Source: Streptomyces flaveolus (GTDB lineage Bacteria; Actinomycetota; Actinomycetes; Streptomycetales; Streptomycetaceae). From it: 64,000 bases of DNA. A program made the position numbers and the translations under genes. Positions 1 to 24,281 of this stretch are shown in pieces (position 1 is the first letter of the stretch; the number at the start of each line of letters is the position of its first letter). The notes beneath the pieces were generated by a model that was given only the letters and a program-made list of their open reading frames with translations, did no database searches and was not told the origin of the DNA. The stretch covers positions 186,001 through 250,000 of the forward strand of contig NZ_BMRV01000010.1 in assembly GCF_014648815.1 (NCBI RefSeq), in the 5' to 3' direction.

Positions 1-15684
<15,684 letters not shown>

Positions 15685-15721
15685 CAGCTCTCAACTCTCG
15701 ACTCCGTGCTCGCGAGACCGA

Positions 15722-16057
15722 CTAATGGCGGCCGGAGCCGGCGCTCTTGATCTCGTCCACGGTGATGCCCTGCTGCTTCTTGATCGCGTCGCTCGTCCCG
15801 TTGATGCCGTCAGCGACCGACGTGAGGCCGTCACCCAACTGCTTGCTGACCTTGATGACGCTTGCCGTGGTCCTGTCCCAGTCGGGGAGGATCTGGTCGG
15901 CCAGGGGGTCCCCGGGCGTGCCGGGCCACGCGTCGTACCGGGCGAGCGCACTGGTGAGCTGCGTGCTCGTCCGCTTCCACATGCTCGTGATGGTGTCCAT
16001 CACTTTGCTCGCGGTGTCGAGATTGCCGGTGGAGGAGGTGAACTTGCCGCTCGCCAT
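15722..16057 (-). CDS. Small Esx-like helical protein (111 aa)
   Basis: A 111-residue helical protein of the size and composition of ESX (WXG100-superfamily) substrates. It has a Trp at residue 27 where a helix-turn-helix would sit but no true Trp-x-Gly motif, and a Trp-Pro-Gly turn further on. The ATG at 16057 is chosen because AAAGGAC lies just upstream and the Esx-like character begins there; longer in-frame starts would add an unlikely basic tail. It directly precedes the giant gene (37 bp), so it may be that protein's secretion partner or chaperone; this is inferred from order alone. Confidence 0.85.
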   Translation of the reverse strand: MASGKFTSSTGNLDTASKVMDTITSMWKRTSTQLTSALARYDAWPGTPGDPLADQILPDWDRTTASVIKVSKQLGDGLTSVADGINGTSDAIKKQQGITVDEIKSAGSGRH

Positions 16058-16173
16058 GGTGGACCGTCCTTTCGACGAGGTGGGGTGGTGACACGAACGC
16101 CCGCCGACGCGGGTGGTGGCCGCCGGAGGTCGGCCCACCGGATCTCAAGGATCAAGCCCGGCAGGTGACTGAG

Positions 16174-16191
16174 CCATACGTCAGATGACGG
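16174..16191 (-). promoter_or_regulatory. Recurring TGACGTATGG element upstream of the Esx-like/giant-gene unit
   Basis: On the minus strand this reads CCGTCATCTGACGTATGG, identical at 17 of 18 positions to the element at 21127-21144. It is 117 bp upstream of the ATG at 16057, in the 179-bp gap after the YbaB-like gene, so it could mark a promoter or activator site for the giant-gene unit. The proposed role is inference. Confidence 0.45.
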
Positions 16192-16236
16192 GAACGCGTG
16201 GTTCCACGAACGGACCGGATACGTAGTCTTCGGCCC

Positions 16237-16692
16237 TCAGCCGGCGGGCCGCTCGTCGTCCTCGTCGATCTCGTCGCGCAGGCGCTGGTCGTCGGCGGTC
16301 GCGGGCCGGCTGCCGGTGACCCCGCCCAGCACCTGGCCGAAGATCGCCTCCCAGTCGGTGGCCGCCCCGGGGACGTCGGAGTACCCCGCCGACAGCTCGG
16401 TCAGCGGCGTGAACACGTCCATCACGCGGGCCGCCATGTCGGCCCGTGCCTTCTCGGCGGCTTCGAGGATGGAGGCCGCCAACTGGGGCCCCGCCATGGA
16501 CTGGAAGCGGTTGTCCAGGAAACGTATCCCGCTCAGCTGTCCCTGTGCGCCGACCGTGGCCTCCACGGTGCGGTCGCGGGAGGTGGCGGTGGCCGACGAC
16601 CGGGTCAGCTTCTCCTGCGCCTCGGCCGCCGCGGTCTGGGCCTTCTCCAGGTCCGCCCATGCCTGGGCCACCCGGTCCTCCATCGATGTCAT
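16237..16692 (-). CDS. YbaB/EbfC-like protein of the T7SS locus (151 aa)
   Basis: Residues about 1-45 form an acidic/basic coiled helix rich in Ala, Glu and Lys; residues 40-100 hold short beta-like strands and a second helix, matching the YbaB/EbfC nucleoid-associated fold; an acidic tail follows. YbaB-like proteins occur in actinobacterial ESX loci, where the mycobacterial relative EspL has been linked to substrate stability. Its start overlaps the stop of the upstream W-x-G protein gene as ATGA (16689-16692), so the two are translationally coupled. A chaperone or assembly role for that repeat protein is an inference; DNA binding is the alternative. Confidence 0.8.
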   Translation of the reverse strand: MTSMEDRVAQAWADLEKAQTAAAEAQEKLTRSSATATSRDRTVEATVGAQGQLSGIRFLDNRFQSMAGPQLAASILEAAEKARADMAARVMDVFTPLTELSAGYSDVPGAATDWEAIFGQVLGGVTGSRPATADDQRLRDEIDEDDERPAG

Positions 16693-19600
16693 CTCTGTTC
16701 CCCACTCATGAACTGGTTGCGCTGCGTGTTCTCCACCTGCTCCTGCCGGCCGATGACGGCGGGGTTGCCGGTGTCCTCGGTGCCCCAGACGTCCTCTTCC
16801 TCGGCCATCCAGTTGGCGCGCTCACGGTCCTTGCTCTCCGTGTTCTGGCCGCCCTGACCGGAGGGCGGCGGCATGTACGGTGTGCCGCCGGTGCCGCTGT
16901 GACCGGTCGCCGCCTGGGTGGGCCGGGCGGTCGTGGTGGCGCCCGGATCGCCCATGGCGTCACGCATGCGGTCCGCGCCGAGGGCTCCGTTGACGCCGCC
17001 CATGCCGCCGAGACCACCGAGCCCGCCCAGGCCCATGGGCATCCCGGCCCCGGTGGCGGACTGACCGGCCCCGTAGGAGCCGCCGTAACCGTCGTCGAGG
17101 CCCAGTCCGCCGTCGGACCCGTATGACGGGAAGTCGGTGGAGGTGTCGTAGCCGGCCTCCTCGTAGGCGGGGGTCTGGACGGCCTGGGTGGTGCCGGCGC
17201 CCGGGTTCGACCCGATCGTCCCGAGGGAGTTCATCGTGTCGAGCACCGATCCGCCGATGTCGCCCTGGCTGAGGACCGGAACCGGGTTGGCGGTGATCGT
17301 CTCGCCGTTCGGCCCGGTGGCGGTCGTGACGCCGTCGCTGCCGAGCGTGGTGGTGACGCCGTTGGGGTGGACGGTGGTGGCGGTGCCGTCGGGTCCGAAC
17401 GTCGTGACGCTGCCGTCCGGCGCGGTGATCGTGGTGACGCCGTCCGGGCTGGTGTAGGTGACGGTGCCGTCGGGCGAGACGACGGTCTCGGAGCCGTCGG
17501 TGCCGATGGTGGTGACGGATCCGTTGGGCGAGGCGAAGGACTGCGAGCCGTCGGGGTTGGTGGTGACCACCGAGCCGTCGGCGTTCTGGGTGATCAGGGA
17601 GCCGTCGGGCCTGTGCGTGACCGTCGAGCCGTCGGGGTTCTGCGTCACCAGGGAACCGTCGGCCCCCAGGCTGACGGTGGTTCCGTCGGGCAGTTGCGTC
17701 GGGGTCCCGCCGGGGTTCAGGGCGATCGTCGACCCGTCGGGGGTGCGCACCGACACGGTCCCGTCCGGGGCGGTGGTGGTGACCAGGCCGTCCGGGTAGG
17801 TGGTCGTGGTGCTGCCGTCCGGGTTCTGCACGGTGGTGGTGCCCGTGCCGAGTCCGGTGCCGGAGGCGTAGTTCGGCAGGTTCGGCACGAGGGGCGTGCC
17901 GATGCCGAGGCCGGTGCCCGTCGGGTCCCCGGGGTTGGCCGTCAGGCCGTCCACGCTCCCCGGGCCGGTGCCCAGGTTGTCGGTGAGGGAACCGAGGCCC
18001 TGGCCCAGGTTGTCCGTGACGCTGCCGAGGTTGTCGGAGACGTTGCCGAGACTGTCGTTCAGGTTGTTGGAGAAGTCCCCGAGCCCGGTGCCGAGGCTGT
18101 CGGAGACACCGCCGAGGCTCTCGTTCAGGTTGTTCGAGAAGTCGCCGATCCCGGTGCCGAGGTTGTCGGTGGCGGTGCCGAGGTTGTCCGTGACGCTGCC
18201 TAGGCTGTCGGAGACACCGCCGAGGCTCTCGTTCAGGTTGTTCGAGAAGTCGCCGATGCCGGTACCGAGGTTGTCGGTGGCAGTGCCGAGGCTGTCGGAG
18301 ACACCGCCGAGGCTCTCGTTCAGGTTGTTCGAGAAACTCCCCAGACCCGTGCCGACGTTCTCGGAGGCGTTCCCGAGGGTCTCGTTGAGGTTGTTGGCGA
18401 AGTCGCCGAGCCCGGTACCGACGTTGTTGGACATGCTGCCCAGGCTGTCGTTCAGATTGTCCGAGAAGCTGCCGAGCCCCTCACCGAGGTTGTCCGACAC
18501 ACTGCCCAGGCCCTCGTTCAGGTTCTTCGAGAAGTCGCCCAGGGTATCGTTGAGGTTCTTGGTGATGTCGTCCAGGCCGCCGGTCCCGCTCTGGCTGCCC
18601 TGGTAGGTGCTGATCGACGTGGTGTTCAGGGTCTTGAACCCCTGGCCGACCACCTCGGACGCCTGGATGAGGGCGTTGTTGACGTTGCTGACCTGGGTGC
18701 GCGCCGGGTCTCCCAGCAGCGACTGGACCTTCTGATTCCACCGCCAGACTGCGTGGTTGCCGAGGTTCGCCCAGGCGTCGATGCTCGACAGGTCGCCCCA
18801 GGTGGGATGGCCCGCCGTGAAACCGGGCATGGCCACCACCGTGGTCGGAGGCACGCTGGGCCCGCTCCACATGCCGCCCGACGGCTGGTTGTGCAGCCCT
18901 GTCTTGGACAGGTTGGAATCCTGGACCCACTGGGCGACATCACTGATCAGCCGCGCCGCGATGGCCATGGCGTTGGAGTCCGGGTCGGCGGCCCACTGGT
19001 GCCACGCCTGACTCAGCTCCCAGGCGGCCTGGTGGATGTCGTTGGCCGCTCCGACGAGCGTGTCGCCCTGCTTGGTTCCGGAGGCTCCCTTGCCGAGGAC
19101 CGGGTGGAGCGCGAAGTTCTTGGGCGAGAACCCGGGCGGGACCAACTGTTCCTTGTAGTCACCGTAGTTCCGGTGCAGCGTGGCCAGGAGGTCGTGGAAG
19201 GCGCCGGCCGCGTTCCCCTTCCAGTGCGAGTCGTCCTTCCCGAAGCTGTCGAGCCATTGCTTGAGGACGGCTTCGTGCTGCGCGAAGAACTCCGCGGACC
19301 GGTCGAAGGCGGCGGCGATGTCCGAGAAGGTCTTGAGGACGACCGCCCCGTTGTCGGGTACGGACAGGCCGCCGAATCCCAGTTTCTGCGTGGAGAAGGG
19401 CGGGCCGGCCAGCGCTTCCAGCATGACCTGCGAGCCGAAGATGAAGTTGTCCAGGGGGTTGCCCGGCCCCTGGGACGGCCGTTCGCCCGGGTTCCACAGG
19501 AAGTCGATCGAGATCTTGTGCAGGTTGAGGCCGCTGCCCTGGGGCGTGTAGTACGGAAGCACGAACCCGTGTCCGTCGGCTCCCGCGCCGACCTGCCCGA

Positions 19601-19760
19601 GGTCGCGGAGCGAGACGTTCAGCCCGACGTTCTCGATCGTGACGTTGAGGAGCGGCGTCTTGCCGTCGCTGCCCTTCAGTTCGTCGAAGAGCGTGGCCCG
19701 GTCGGGCACTTCGTATCCCGTCAGGATCCGTACGGTACGACCCCAGTCGTCATCGGCCAT
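16689..19760 (-). CDS. Large W-x-G repeat protein, probable T7SS substrate (1,023 aa)
   Basis: Residues 1-135 are a beta-rich N-terminal part, followed by a helical WXG100-like segment with Trp180-Lys-Gly182 in the expected turn. Residues about 400-605 are many near-copies of a Leu-Gly-x-x-x-Asn-Asn-Leu-Asn-x-(S/T) unit, predicted amphipathic. Residues about 640-825 are some twenty beta-strand repeats built on (P/A)-(D/N)-Gly-(S/T)-x-x-(V/T). The C-terminus is Gly/Met-rich, then acidic. I saw no catalytic motif. The start ATG has GGAGCC upstream. Streptomyces homologues of this N-terminus are, from memory, labelled 'AAWKG family'. Its place between Esx-like genes and a YbaB-like gene supports export by this ESX system; a filament or surface role is a guess from the repeats. 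Confidence 0.85.
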   Translation of the reverse strand: MADDDWGRTVRILTGYEVPDRATLFDELKGSDGKTPLLNVTIENVGLNVSLRDLGQVGAGADGHGFVLPYYTPQGSGLNLHKISIDFLWNPGERPSQGPGNPLDNFIFGSQVMLEALAGPPFSTQKLGFGGLSVPDNGAVVLKTFSDIAAAFDRSAEFFAQHEAVLKQWLDSFGKDDSHWKGNAAGAFHDLLATLHRNYGDYKEQLVPPGFSPKNFALHPVLGKGASGTKQGDTLVGAANDIHQAAWELSQAWHQWAADPDSNAMAIAARLISDVAQWVQDSNLSKTGLHNQPSGGMWSGPSVPPTTVVAMPGFTAGHPTWGDLSSIDAWANLGNHAVWRWNQKVQSLLGDPARTQVSNVNNALIQASEVVGQGFKTLNTTSISTYQGSQSGTGGLDDITKNLNDTLGDFSKNLNEGLGSVSDNLGEGLGSFSDNLNDSLGSMSNNVGTGLGDFANNLNETLGNASENVGTGLGSFSNNLNESLGGVSDSLGTATDNLGTGIGDFSNNLNESLGGVSDSLGSVTDNLGTATDNLGTGIGDFSNNLNESLGGVSDSLGTGLGDFSNNLNDSLGNVSDNLGSVTDNLGQGLGSLTDNLGTGPGSVDGLTANPGDPTGTGLGIGTPLVPNLPNYASGTGLGTGTTTVQNPDGSTTTTYPDGLVTTTAPDGTVSVRTPDGSTIALNPGGTPTQLPDGTTVSLGADGSLVTQNPDGSTVTHRPDGSLITQNADGSVVTTNPDGSQSFASPNGSVTTIGTDGSETVVSPDGTVTYTSPDGVTTITAPDGSVTTFGPDGTATTVHPNGVTTTLGSDGVTTATGPNGETITANPVPVLSQGDIGGSVLDTMNSLGTIGSNPGAGTTQAVQTPAYEEAGYDTSTDFPSYGSDGGLGLDDGYGGSYGAGQSATGAGMPMGLGGLGGLGGMGGVNGALGADRMRDAMGDPGATTTARPTQAATGHSGTGGTPYMPPPSGQGGQNTESKDRERANWMAEEEDVWGTEDTGNPAVIGRQEQVENTQRNQFMSGEQR
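17290..17840 (-). repeat. Pro-Asp-Gly beta-type protein repeats
   Basis: In-frame tandem units of about nine codons with the core (P/A)-(D/N)-Gly-(S/T) and Thr/Val-rich strands, inside the 1,023-residue protein. The pattern resembles a beta-solenoid or beta-hairpin ladder. The DNA copies have diverged, so selection on the protein rather than recent expansion explains them. Confidence 0.85.
17970..18560 (-). repeat. Asn-Leu-rich helical protein repeats
   Basis: About a dozen units of 14-22 codons with the core Asn-Asn-Leu-Asn-(E/D)-(S/T)-Leu-Gly and alternating Ser-Asp-(S/N)-Leu-Gly segments, in the 1,023-residue protein. Some units are nearly identical at DNA level (for example around 18090-18140, 18215-18260 and 18300-18340), so this block is recently amplified and probably length-variable. 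Confidence 0.85.
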
Positions 19761-19865
19761 CGTGCGTCGGCTCCATGCTTCGTGAAGTGCTGCTTCGGGT
19801 ACTGCCGGCCGGCCCGGCGCCGGTCGCTCCGCGGTCCACGACCGCGGAGCGTCCGGTGAGTGACG

Positions 19866-20324
19866 TCAGGTGGTCGCGGGGATCTTGGTCGGGTCGATGG
19901 TGGTCGCGCTCTCGACCTTCACGTACTCCAGGAAGTCGCTCGCCTTGATGGACTCCAGGTTTCCGCCCTGCTGCTTCATGAACTCCGTGATCACCTTCTG
20001 CAGGCCGTCCTTGATGTGCGGGAGCACACTGTCGCTCTGCGCCTGCAGGATGCCGTCCAACGCCTCCGCGAAGGACAGCGTCTTGCTGTTGAAGGTGTTG
20101 CCGTGCACCGTGTCGTCCGCACCCATGTACCCGAGCGCCAGGGGCTTGGTCAGGTAGAAGGTGTCGGGCTGGGTGTAGCCGTGGGCGACCGAGCGTACGG
20201 CGAGCGTGTTGCCGTCGTCGCTCCTCACCTTGACCAGGTCGTTGATGAACTCGGTCAGCGGACCCTCGATGAACTTCCGGAGCGCCGCGGAGTCGAGTGT
20301 GGTCAGTTGGGCCTCGGTCGGCAT
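19866..20324 (-). CDS. Type VII secretion-associated protein (152 aa)
   Basis: An alpha/beta soluble protein without signal peptide or membrane segment. The first 60 residues contain a Leu-rich helix and a strand region; residues 85-135 are helical. I recall similar proteins being annotated only as T7SS-associated in Streptomyces. It lies 22 bp downstream of one Esx-like gene and 105 bp upstream of the W-x-G repeat protein. It may be a substrate chaperone, as EspG is in mycobacteria, though I see no clear EspG similarity. Its TGA overlaps a copy of the recurring TGACGT element. Confidence 0.8.
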   Translation of the reverse strand: MPTEAQLTTLDSAALRKFIEGPLTEFINDLVKVRSDDGNTLAVRSVAHGYTQPDTFYLTKPLALGYMGADDTVHGNTFNSKTLSFAEALDGILQAQSDSVLPHIKDGLQKVITEFMKQQGGNLESIKASDFLEYVKVESATTIDPTKIPATT

Positions 20325-20346
20325 GTCCCCTCCTGTGGGTGCGGGC

Positions 20347-20661
20347 TCAGCCGATCGGGCTGGTGTTCTGCCACTGACTGCTGAGCTTGCCGTCCGTGGT
20401 GTTCCAGCCCGAGGTGATCTCGGCGAGCAGCTTGGCGTCGTGAACGACGTAGTCGACCGCCTGGATGACGTGGTTCTGCCACTCGTCGACCTTCTTGCTG
20501 AAGGCGATCACCGCCTCACCCTCGGACGAGGGCAGCCAGCTCTTGACGTTGTTCTCCAGCTGCTCCAGCACTCCGTTGATCGCCTTGCTGTAGGCGATCA
20601 GGGTGTCGGCGACGTCGCTGGTACCGGCGTAGTCGACATAGACGAGGCCGTCGGCGGGCAT
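20347..20661 (-). CDS. Esx-like helical protein (104 aa)
   Basis: A protein of about 100 residues that is almost wholly helical, the size of WXG100 proteins. Trp residues at about 42 and 61 sit near the expected helical turn but without a canonical Trp-x-Gly. It is preceded by a second Esx-like gene and followed closely by the T7SS-associated gene, the usual place for a secreted heterodimer. The start ATG at 20661 has an AAGGAGG-like site just upstream (ccaaggaggc on the coding strand). Confidence 0.85.
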   Translation of the reverse strand: MPADGLVYVDYAGTSDVADTLIAYSKAINGVLEQLENNVKSWLPSSEGEAVIAFSKKVDEWQNHVIQAVDYVVHDAKLLAEITSGWNTTDGKLSSQWQNTSPIG

Positions 20662-20722
20662 GGGTGCCTCCTTGGTTACGGGCGGGATGCGGTGGGCGGG
20701 TCGTTGCGGCCGATGCTGTGGC

Positions 20723-21058
20723 TCAGGAGTTGGGGGTGAGCGCGCCGTACGCGCGCGAGGCGTTCGTGGAACGGATGAGGTCGACCGCGCCCTCCTGAAG
20801 GCCGGCGGTGGTCTTGCTGGCGGCCTTGGAGGTGTCCACCATCGTGTTCATGCCGGTGACGACCCTGTTGACGTAGCCCAGCCAGCCCTGGACGAGCTGG
20901 TGGTACGCCGCACCGTCGGCGCCCTTGTAGGACGCGGCCAGGTGCTCCGCGGTCTGCGCGCCCTGGTTCTCGATGCGCTTGATCTCGGCCGCCGCGTCCG
21001 CCATGCCCTGCTGGACCCTGGCGTCCTGGAGGAAATCGCCCCTCAGCTTGCCTGCCAT
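20723..21058 (-). CDS. Esx-like WXG100-superfamily protein (111 aa)
   Basis: A 111-residue helical protein. In place of Trp-x-Gly it has Tyr-Lys-Gly-Ala-Asp-Gly between the two helices, a known variation in the superfamily. The ATG at 21058 is chosen because AAGGAGAAG lies eight bases upstream and the frame before it is basic and non-homologous. It is the first Esx gene after eccB and is paired with the gene at 20347-20661; the two probably form the secreted heterodimer, an inference from order and size. Confidence 0.87.
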   Translation of the reverse strand: MAGKLRGDFLQDARVQQGMADAAAEIKRIENQGAQTAEHLAASYKGADGAAYHQLVQGWLGYVNRVVTGMNTMVDTSKAASKTTAGLQEGAVDLIRSTNASRAYGALTPNS

Positions 21059-21126
21059 CTTTCTTCTCCTTGTCCATTGCACGCGCGGTTCCTGATGCCA
21101 ACGATTCTTTTTTTCAGCGCGCCGAT

Positions 21127-21144
21127 CCATACGTCAGGTGACGG
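21127..21144 (-). promoter_or_regulatory. Recurring TGACGTATGG element upstream of the Esx pair
   Basis: The minus strand reads CCGTCACCTGACGTATGG, 69 bp upstream of the first Esx-like start. It matches the element upstream of the gene at 15722-16057 at 17 of 18 positions. It lies just beyond the 3' end of eccB (stop at 21167), which suggests the Esx genes have their own promoter in addition to read-through. Confidence 0.45.
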
Positions 21145-21166
21145 TCTTTCACTGCCGCCCGCCTCC

Positions 21167-22624
21167 TCAGCCGTCGCCGCAGAGGTCCGGGACGGTGACG
21201 GCCGCTGCCCCGGCTGCCGCCTCGGGGTCGAGTACGGGCCCCGTCGGCAGCAGGGCGAGCACGACCGCGGGAAGGCCGCGTTCGTCGGCGACCGTGTAGC
21301 CGAGGCTCTCCAGGGCTTCTTCCGAGGCGAGGGGGTACTTCACACCCGTGTCGGTCACCAGGTAAGTGGTGTCGCCCATCTGGGTTCCGGCGCTGCTCAG
21401 CGCGCGGATCAGAGCGCCCTTCCCGGGCCGTACGGCGATGACGTCCGCGGGCAGGCACGCATCGGCGACGTGCTCCGCCGGGGGTTGCGCCACGTCCTGC
21501 GCGGGAAGATCCCCCGACACCACGGCCACGCTCACCTTCAGGTCCTTGCCGTCGCTCGGCTTCACCTGGACGCACGCCTGTGACCCGACCGGTACGTCGA
21601 CGGCGTGCGGCGGGACGTCCGGCAGCCCGGAGGAGGCCGTACCGGTGGCGAGGTGGCCGCGGGCTTCGTCCCCGGTCAGCGGGCGCGGCCGCGGGTCCTT
21701 GCCGGCGTACGCCTGGTCGCGGGTACGGGGGTCGCCGAGCACCAGCGCGGTCTCGGTGGCGCCCAGCCGGACCAGACCCTGTTTGAGCAGCACGTGGTAC
21801 TGGGGTTCGGAGCCCGGGGGCCGGAGGGTGAACAGTTGCCCGATGCGAGTCGGCCTGCCCGCCAGGTCGGGACCGGGCTCGCCGCGACCGTCGACCGTGG
21901 GGGCTTCCAGGTCCGGGCCGGCGGGCAGTGCGTCGACAAACGCCTCGGACACCGGGCGGGCCCGGACGGAGCCGTATCCGAGGGATGCGGCTGCCCCGCT
22001 GTCCGGGTCGAGGCGGAGCCGGGTTCCGCGCCACACCAGATAGCGGGTGTGGGCCGGTGTCTCGATGAGCAGCGCCTGCGAGTCCCGCAGCGGCTTTCCC
22101 TTCATGACCGACCCGACCGCCAGTTGCGTGCTCACCGACGTCTGCCCGGACACCTGGACCCGCAGGTCGGAGCAGACCTGCCAGGCGTCGTCGGCGAGCT
22201 GCCCCGAGTCCGGCAGGTCGTCGGGGGCGCCGGGTATCCCCACCGGTGCGCCGTGCGGGGTGCGTTCGGTGGACTTGCTGGAGACGGAGGCCGTCTTGAG
22301 GTCGGCGCCGAGCAGCAGCCGGGCCGACGCGTAGTTCTGCACCGGGCGCAGCCGGCCCTCGACGTAGAGGTAGCGGTTCCCGGTGTCCTTCTCCAGGACC
22401 AGGGTTCCGTCCTCCTTCCAGGAGGTCTTCGTGCCCGGTGACACCACCCCCCAGAGTGCGGCCACCAGGCATGCCACCAGGCCGCCCAGCAGGCCGTAGA
22501 ACAACCCCCGGTGAGTGCGGCCTCCGGGGCTCTCCGGGCCGTCGGGGTTGGCCCGGAGCAGACCGGAGGTCAGCCGGTTCATCAGGAACATGTGTGCCTG
22601 GACCTGGTCGCGCTTGGACTGCAC
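21167..22624 (-). CDS. eccB: T7SS core component EccB (485 aa)
   Basis: EccB is the single-pass inner-membrane subunit of the ESX translocon, with a large extracytoplasmic domain. The GTG at 22624 gives the characteristic N-terminus with Gln-Ser-Lys-Arg-Asp-Gln-Val-Gln-Ala-His before the transmembrane helix at about 41-63 (Gly-Leu-Phe-Tyr-Gly-Leu...). The remaining ~420 residues are the repeat-containing beta-rich domain with family-typical Cys residues. Upstream in-frame codons lack homology and the first 33 would be non-family. Length is normal (usual range about 470-510). It follows eccD by 53 bp, the order expected for co-expression of core subunits. Confidence 0.95.
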   Translation of the reverse strand: MQSKRDQVQAHMFLMNRLTSGLLRANPDGPESPGGRTHRGLFYGLLGGLVACLVAALWGVVSPGTKTSWKEDGTLVLEKDTGNRYLYVEGRLRPVQNYASARLLLGADLKTASVSSKSTERTPHGAPVGIPGAPDDLPDSGQLADDAWQVCSDLRVQVSGQTSVSTQLAVGSVMKGKPLRDSQALLIETPAHTRYLVWRGTRLRLDPDSGAAASLGYGSVRARPVSEAFVDALPAGPDLEAPTVDGRGEPGPDLAGRPTRIGQLFTLRPPGSEPQYHVLLKQGLVRLGATETALVLGDPRTRDQAYAGKDPRPRPLTGDEARGHLATGTASSGLPDVPPHAVDVPVGSQACVQVKPSDGKDLKVSVAVVSGDLPAQDVAQPPAEHVADACLPADVIAVRPGKGALIRALSSAGTQMGDTTYLVTDTGVKYPLASEEALESLGYTVADERGLPAVVLALLPTGPVLDPEAAAGAAAVTVPDLCGDG

Positions 22625-22677
22625 GGTTCGTTCCGATCCTCGGTCTTCGGTGTACGCGGGTCCGGTCGGCCTGCCGC

Positions 22678-24075
22678 TCAGCCGGTCATGTTCCGCAGCC
22701 TGGAGTAGACCCCCAGGGTCCACAGCACCAGCGGCAGCAGGGCGATCGCCGCCATCGAGTGCAGCAGTTCCGCCGCGCGGCCCCAGTAGGGCACCATCCG
22801 CCGGCCGGGAACCAGCCAGATGGCGAGGGCGAGCACCGCGGTCGCCACGACCAGCGCGACGAACACGGTGACCCGGGCCCCCGGCTGTGCGGTGGCCCAG
22901 CCGAGCACGAGCAGGACCGCCCCGCAGACGCCCGGCAGCAGGACGGCCAGTCGCTGCGGGGTGCTGCCCAGGTTCCTGCCGTGCAACAGCAGCAGCAGGG
23001 CGAGGACCGCGCCGTTGATCGTCCCGGCGAGGCCCGCCTCACGGGCCAACAGGGCGAGGCTGACCGTGCAGACCGCGCCGACCGCGGTGTAGAGGGCGGT
23101 CATCCAGGACGAGGCGGTGGCCGACCGGGTGGTGATCTCCTCACTGGGATACGGCTCGATGCCCTCCTGCAACTGCTGCGGGTTGGTGGGCAGCGGCCGC
23201 ATCTGCATGCCCGCCGCCCGGAAGGCGATGACCGGGACGAAGGCGCCCACGGTGACGGCGAGGAGGGAGATGACCGCGGCGACGTGCGCCATCGGCAGCT
23301 CGTAACCGGCGGCCGACGCACCGGCCACCGCCGCGAAGGCACAGCAGAGTGCGGTGGCGGCGAACAGTTCCGGGAAGGTGCCGACGAGGACGAGCGCCAG
23401 GACGGCGGCGCCGGTGGCCACGGCACCGGCCGAGAGCAGCCGGAATCCGTAGGCCTCCAGCGCGAGCGGCCCGCTGGTGGGCCCGCCCGGCACCGTCCAG
23501 CCGGCGAGCGCCAGGAAAGGCACGGCCGAGCAGCCGAGGAGCGCGGCGGACGCGGAGTCGCCCAGTGCACGGCTCGCCGCGGCGGCCGCCGCGTAGAGCA
23601 GGACGGCACAGGCCACGGCCGCGAGGGTGCGTTCGGTGGCCGCCCAGCCGGGCAGCAGGAGCGCGACGAGGACGGCGCCGAGCAGAGCGCCGGTCATTCC
23701 GCGCAGCAGGCGCCGGGTGGCCTGCTCCGTCCACTGCCCGCGCTGCCGGTCCATGGCGGTGGCGATGCCGTCGATGAGGTCGTCGAAGTGCGCTTCGGGC
23801 ATGGCTTCGGCGCGGGGCCGCAGATACAGGATCTCGCCGTCGCGGAGTTCGACGGAGCCCAGGGTGGCTTCCTCGTCGAGCGGTGGACGGCCGAGCTGCT
23901 GCAGCACCCAGCCCCCGTGCTCGATGCCGGCCTCCTCGACCTCGGTGCCGGCGAACTGGAGCACCGCGGGCAGCAGGTCCGCGACGGGGATGTCCACCGG
24001 CACCGCCAGGTCTATGGCGCGGTCCTGCAGCCTGACGGTCAGGCGGCACAGTCCCGCCAACGCGCCCTCGGTCAT
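22678..24075 (-). CDS. eccD: T7SS integral membrane channel protein EccD (465 aa)
   Basis: Residues 1-95 form the ubiquitin-like (YukD) domain that faces the cytosol and contacts EccC; from residue 125 to the end there are about eleven hydrophobic segments, as in EccD, which lines the membrane pore of the ESX complex. The ATG at 24075 (Met-Thr-Glu-Gly) begins the ubiquitin-like fold; upstream frame is purine-tract junk. It starts the minus-strand half of the locus and is divergent from eccC, with a 322-bp shared upstream region. Confidence 0.95.
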   Translation of the reverse strand: MTEGALAGLCRLTVRLQDRAIDLAVPVDIPVADLLPAVLQFAGTEVEEAGIEHGGWVLQQLGRPPLDEEATLGSVELRDGEILYLRPRAEAMPEAHFDDLIDGIATAMDRQRGQWTEQATRRLLRGMTGALLGAVLVALLLPGWAATERTLAAVACAVLLYAAAAAASRALGDSASAALLGCSAVPFLALAGWTVPGGPTSGPLALEAYGFRLLSAGAVATGAAVLALVLVGTFPELFAATALCCAFAAVAGASAAGYELPMAHVAAVISLLAVTVGAFVPVIAFRAAGMQMRPLPTNPQQLQEGIEPYPSEEITTRSATASSWMTALYTAVGAVCTVSLALLAREAGLAGTINGAVLALLLLLHGRNLGSTPQRLAVLLPGVCGAVLLVLGWATAQPGARVTVFVALVVATAVLALAIWLVPGRRMVPYWGRAAELLHSMAAIALLPLVLWTLGVYSRLRNMTG

Positions 24076-24094
24076 CAGCGGATGGGCCTCTCGG

Positions 24095-24240
24095 AAGTGG
24101 GGACGGGGAACGGAAAGGGGGAACGGCGACGAGAACGGAAAAGAGACAGACAGGGAAAGCCGGAAAGCGGAAGGGGAACGGGAGGAAAGGGGAGGGGGGA
24201 AGGGGGAAGAGGTAAGCAGGAACGGAGAACCGGGGACGGC
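24095..24240. other. Strand-asymmetric polypurine tract in the eccD/eccC divergent region
   Basis: Of the 322 bp between the eccD and eccC starts, about 145 bp are overwhelmingly G and A on the plus strand, with only scattered C and T. The transcript of eccD would have the complementary C/U-rich leader. Homopurine tracts can form triplex structures, block polymerases or act as protein-binding leaders. No convincing coding frame runs through it. Confidence 0.85.
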
Positions 24241-24281
24241 TGCCACCCTAGTTGCCGCAGCCCGTCCGCCCTTTCGTAGAA

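Noticed and set aside
17290..18560. Regular repeats as a CRISPR array
   Set aside because: The repeats are in frame, diverged and encode periodic protein motifs; there is no constant direct repeat with unique spacers and no cas gene.
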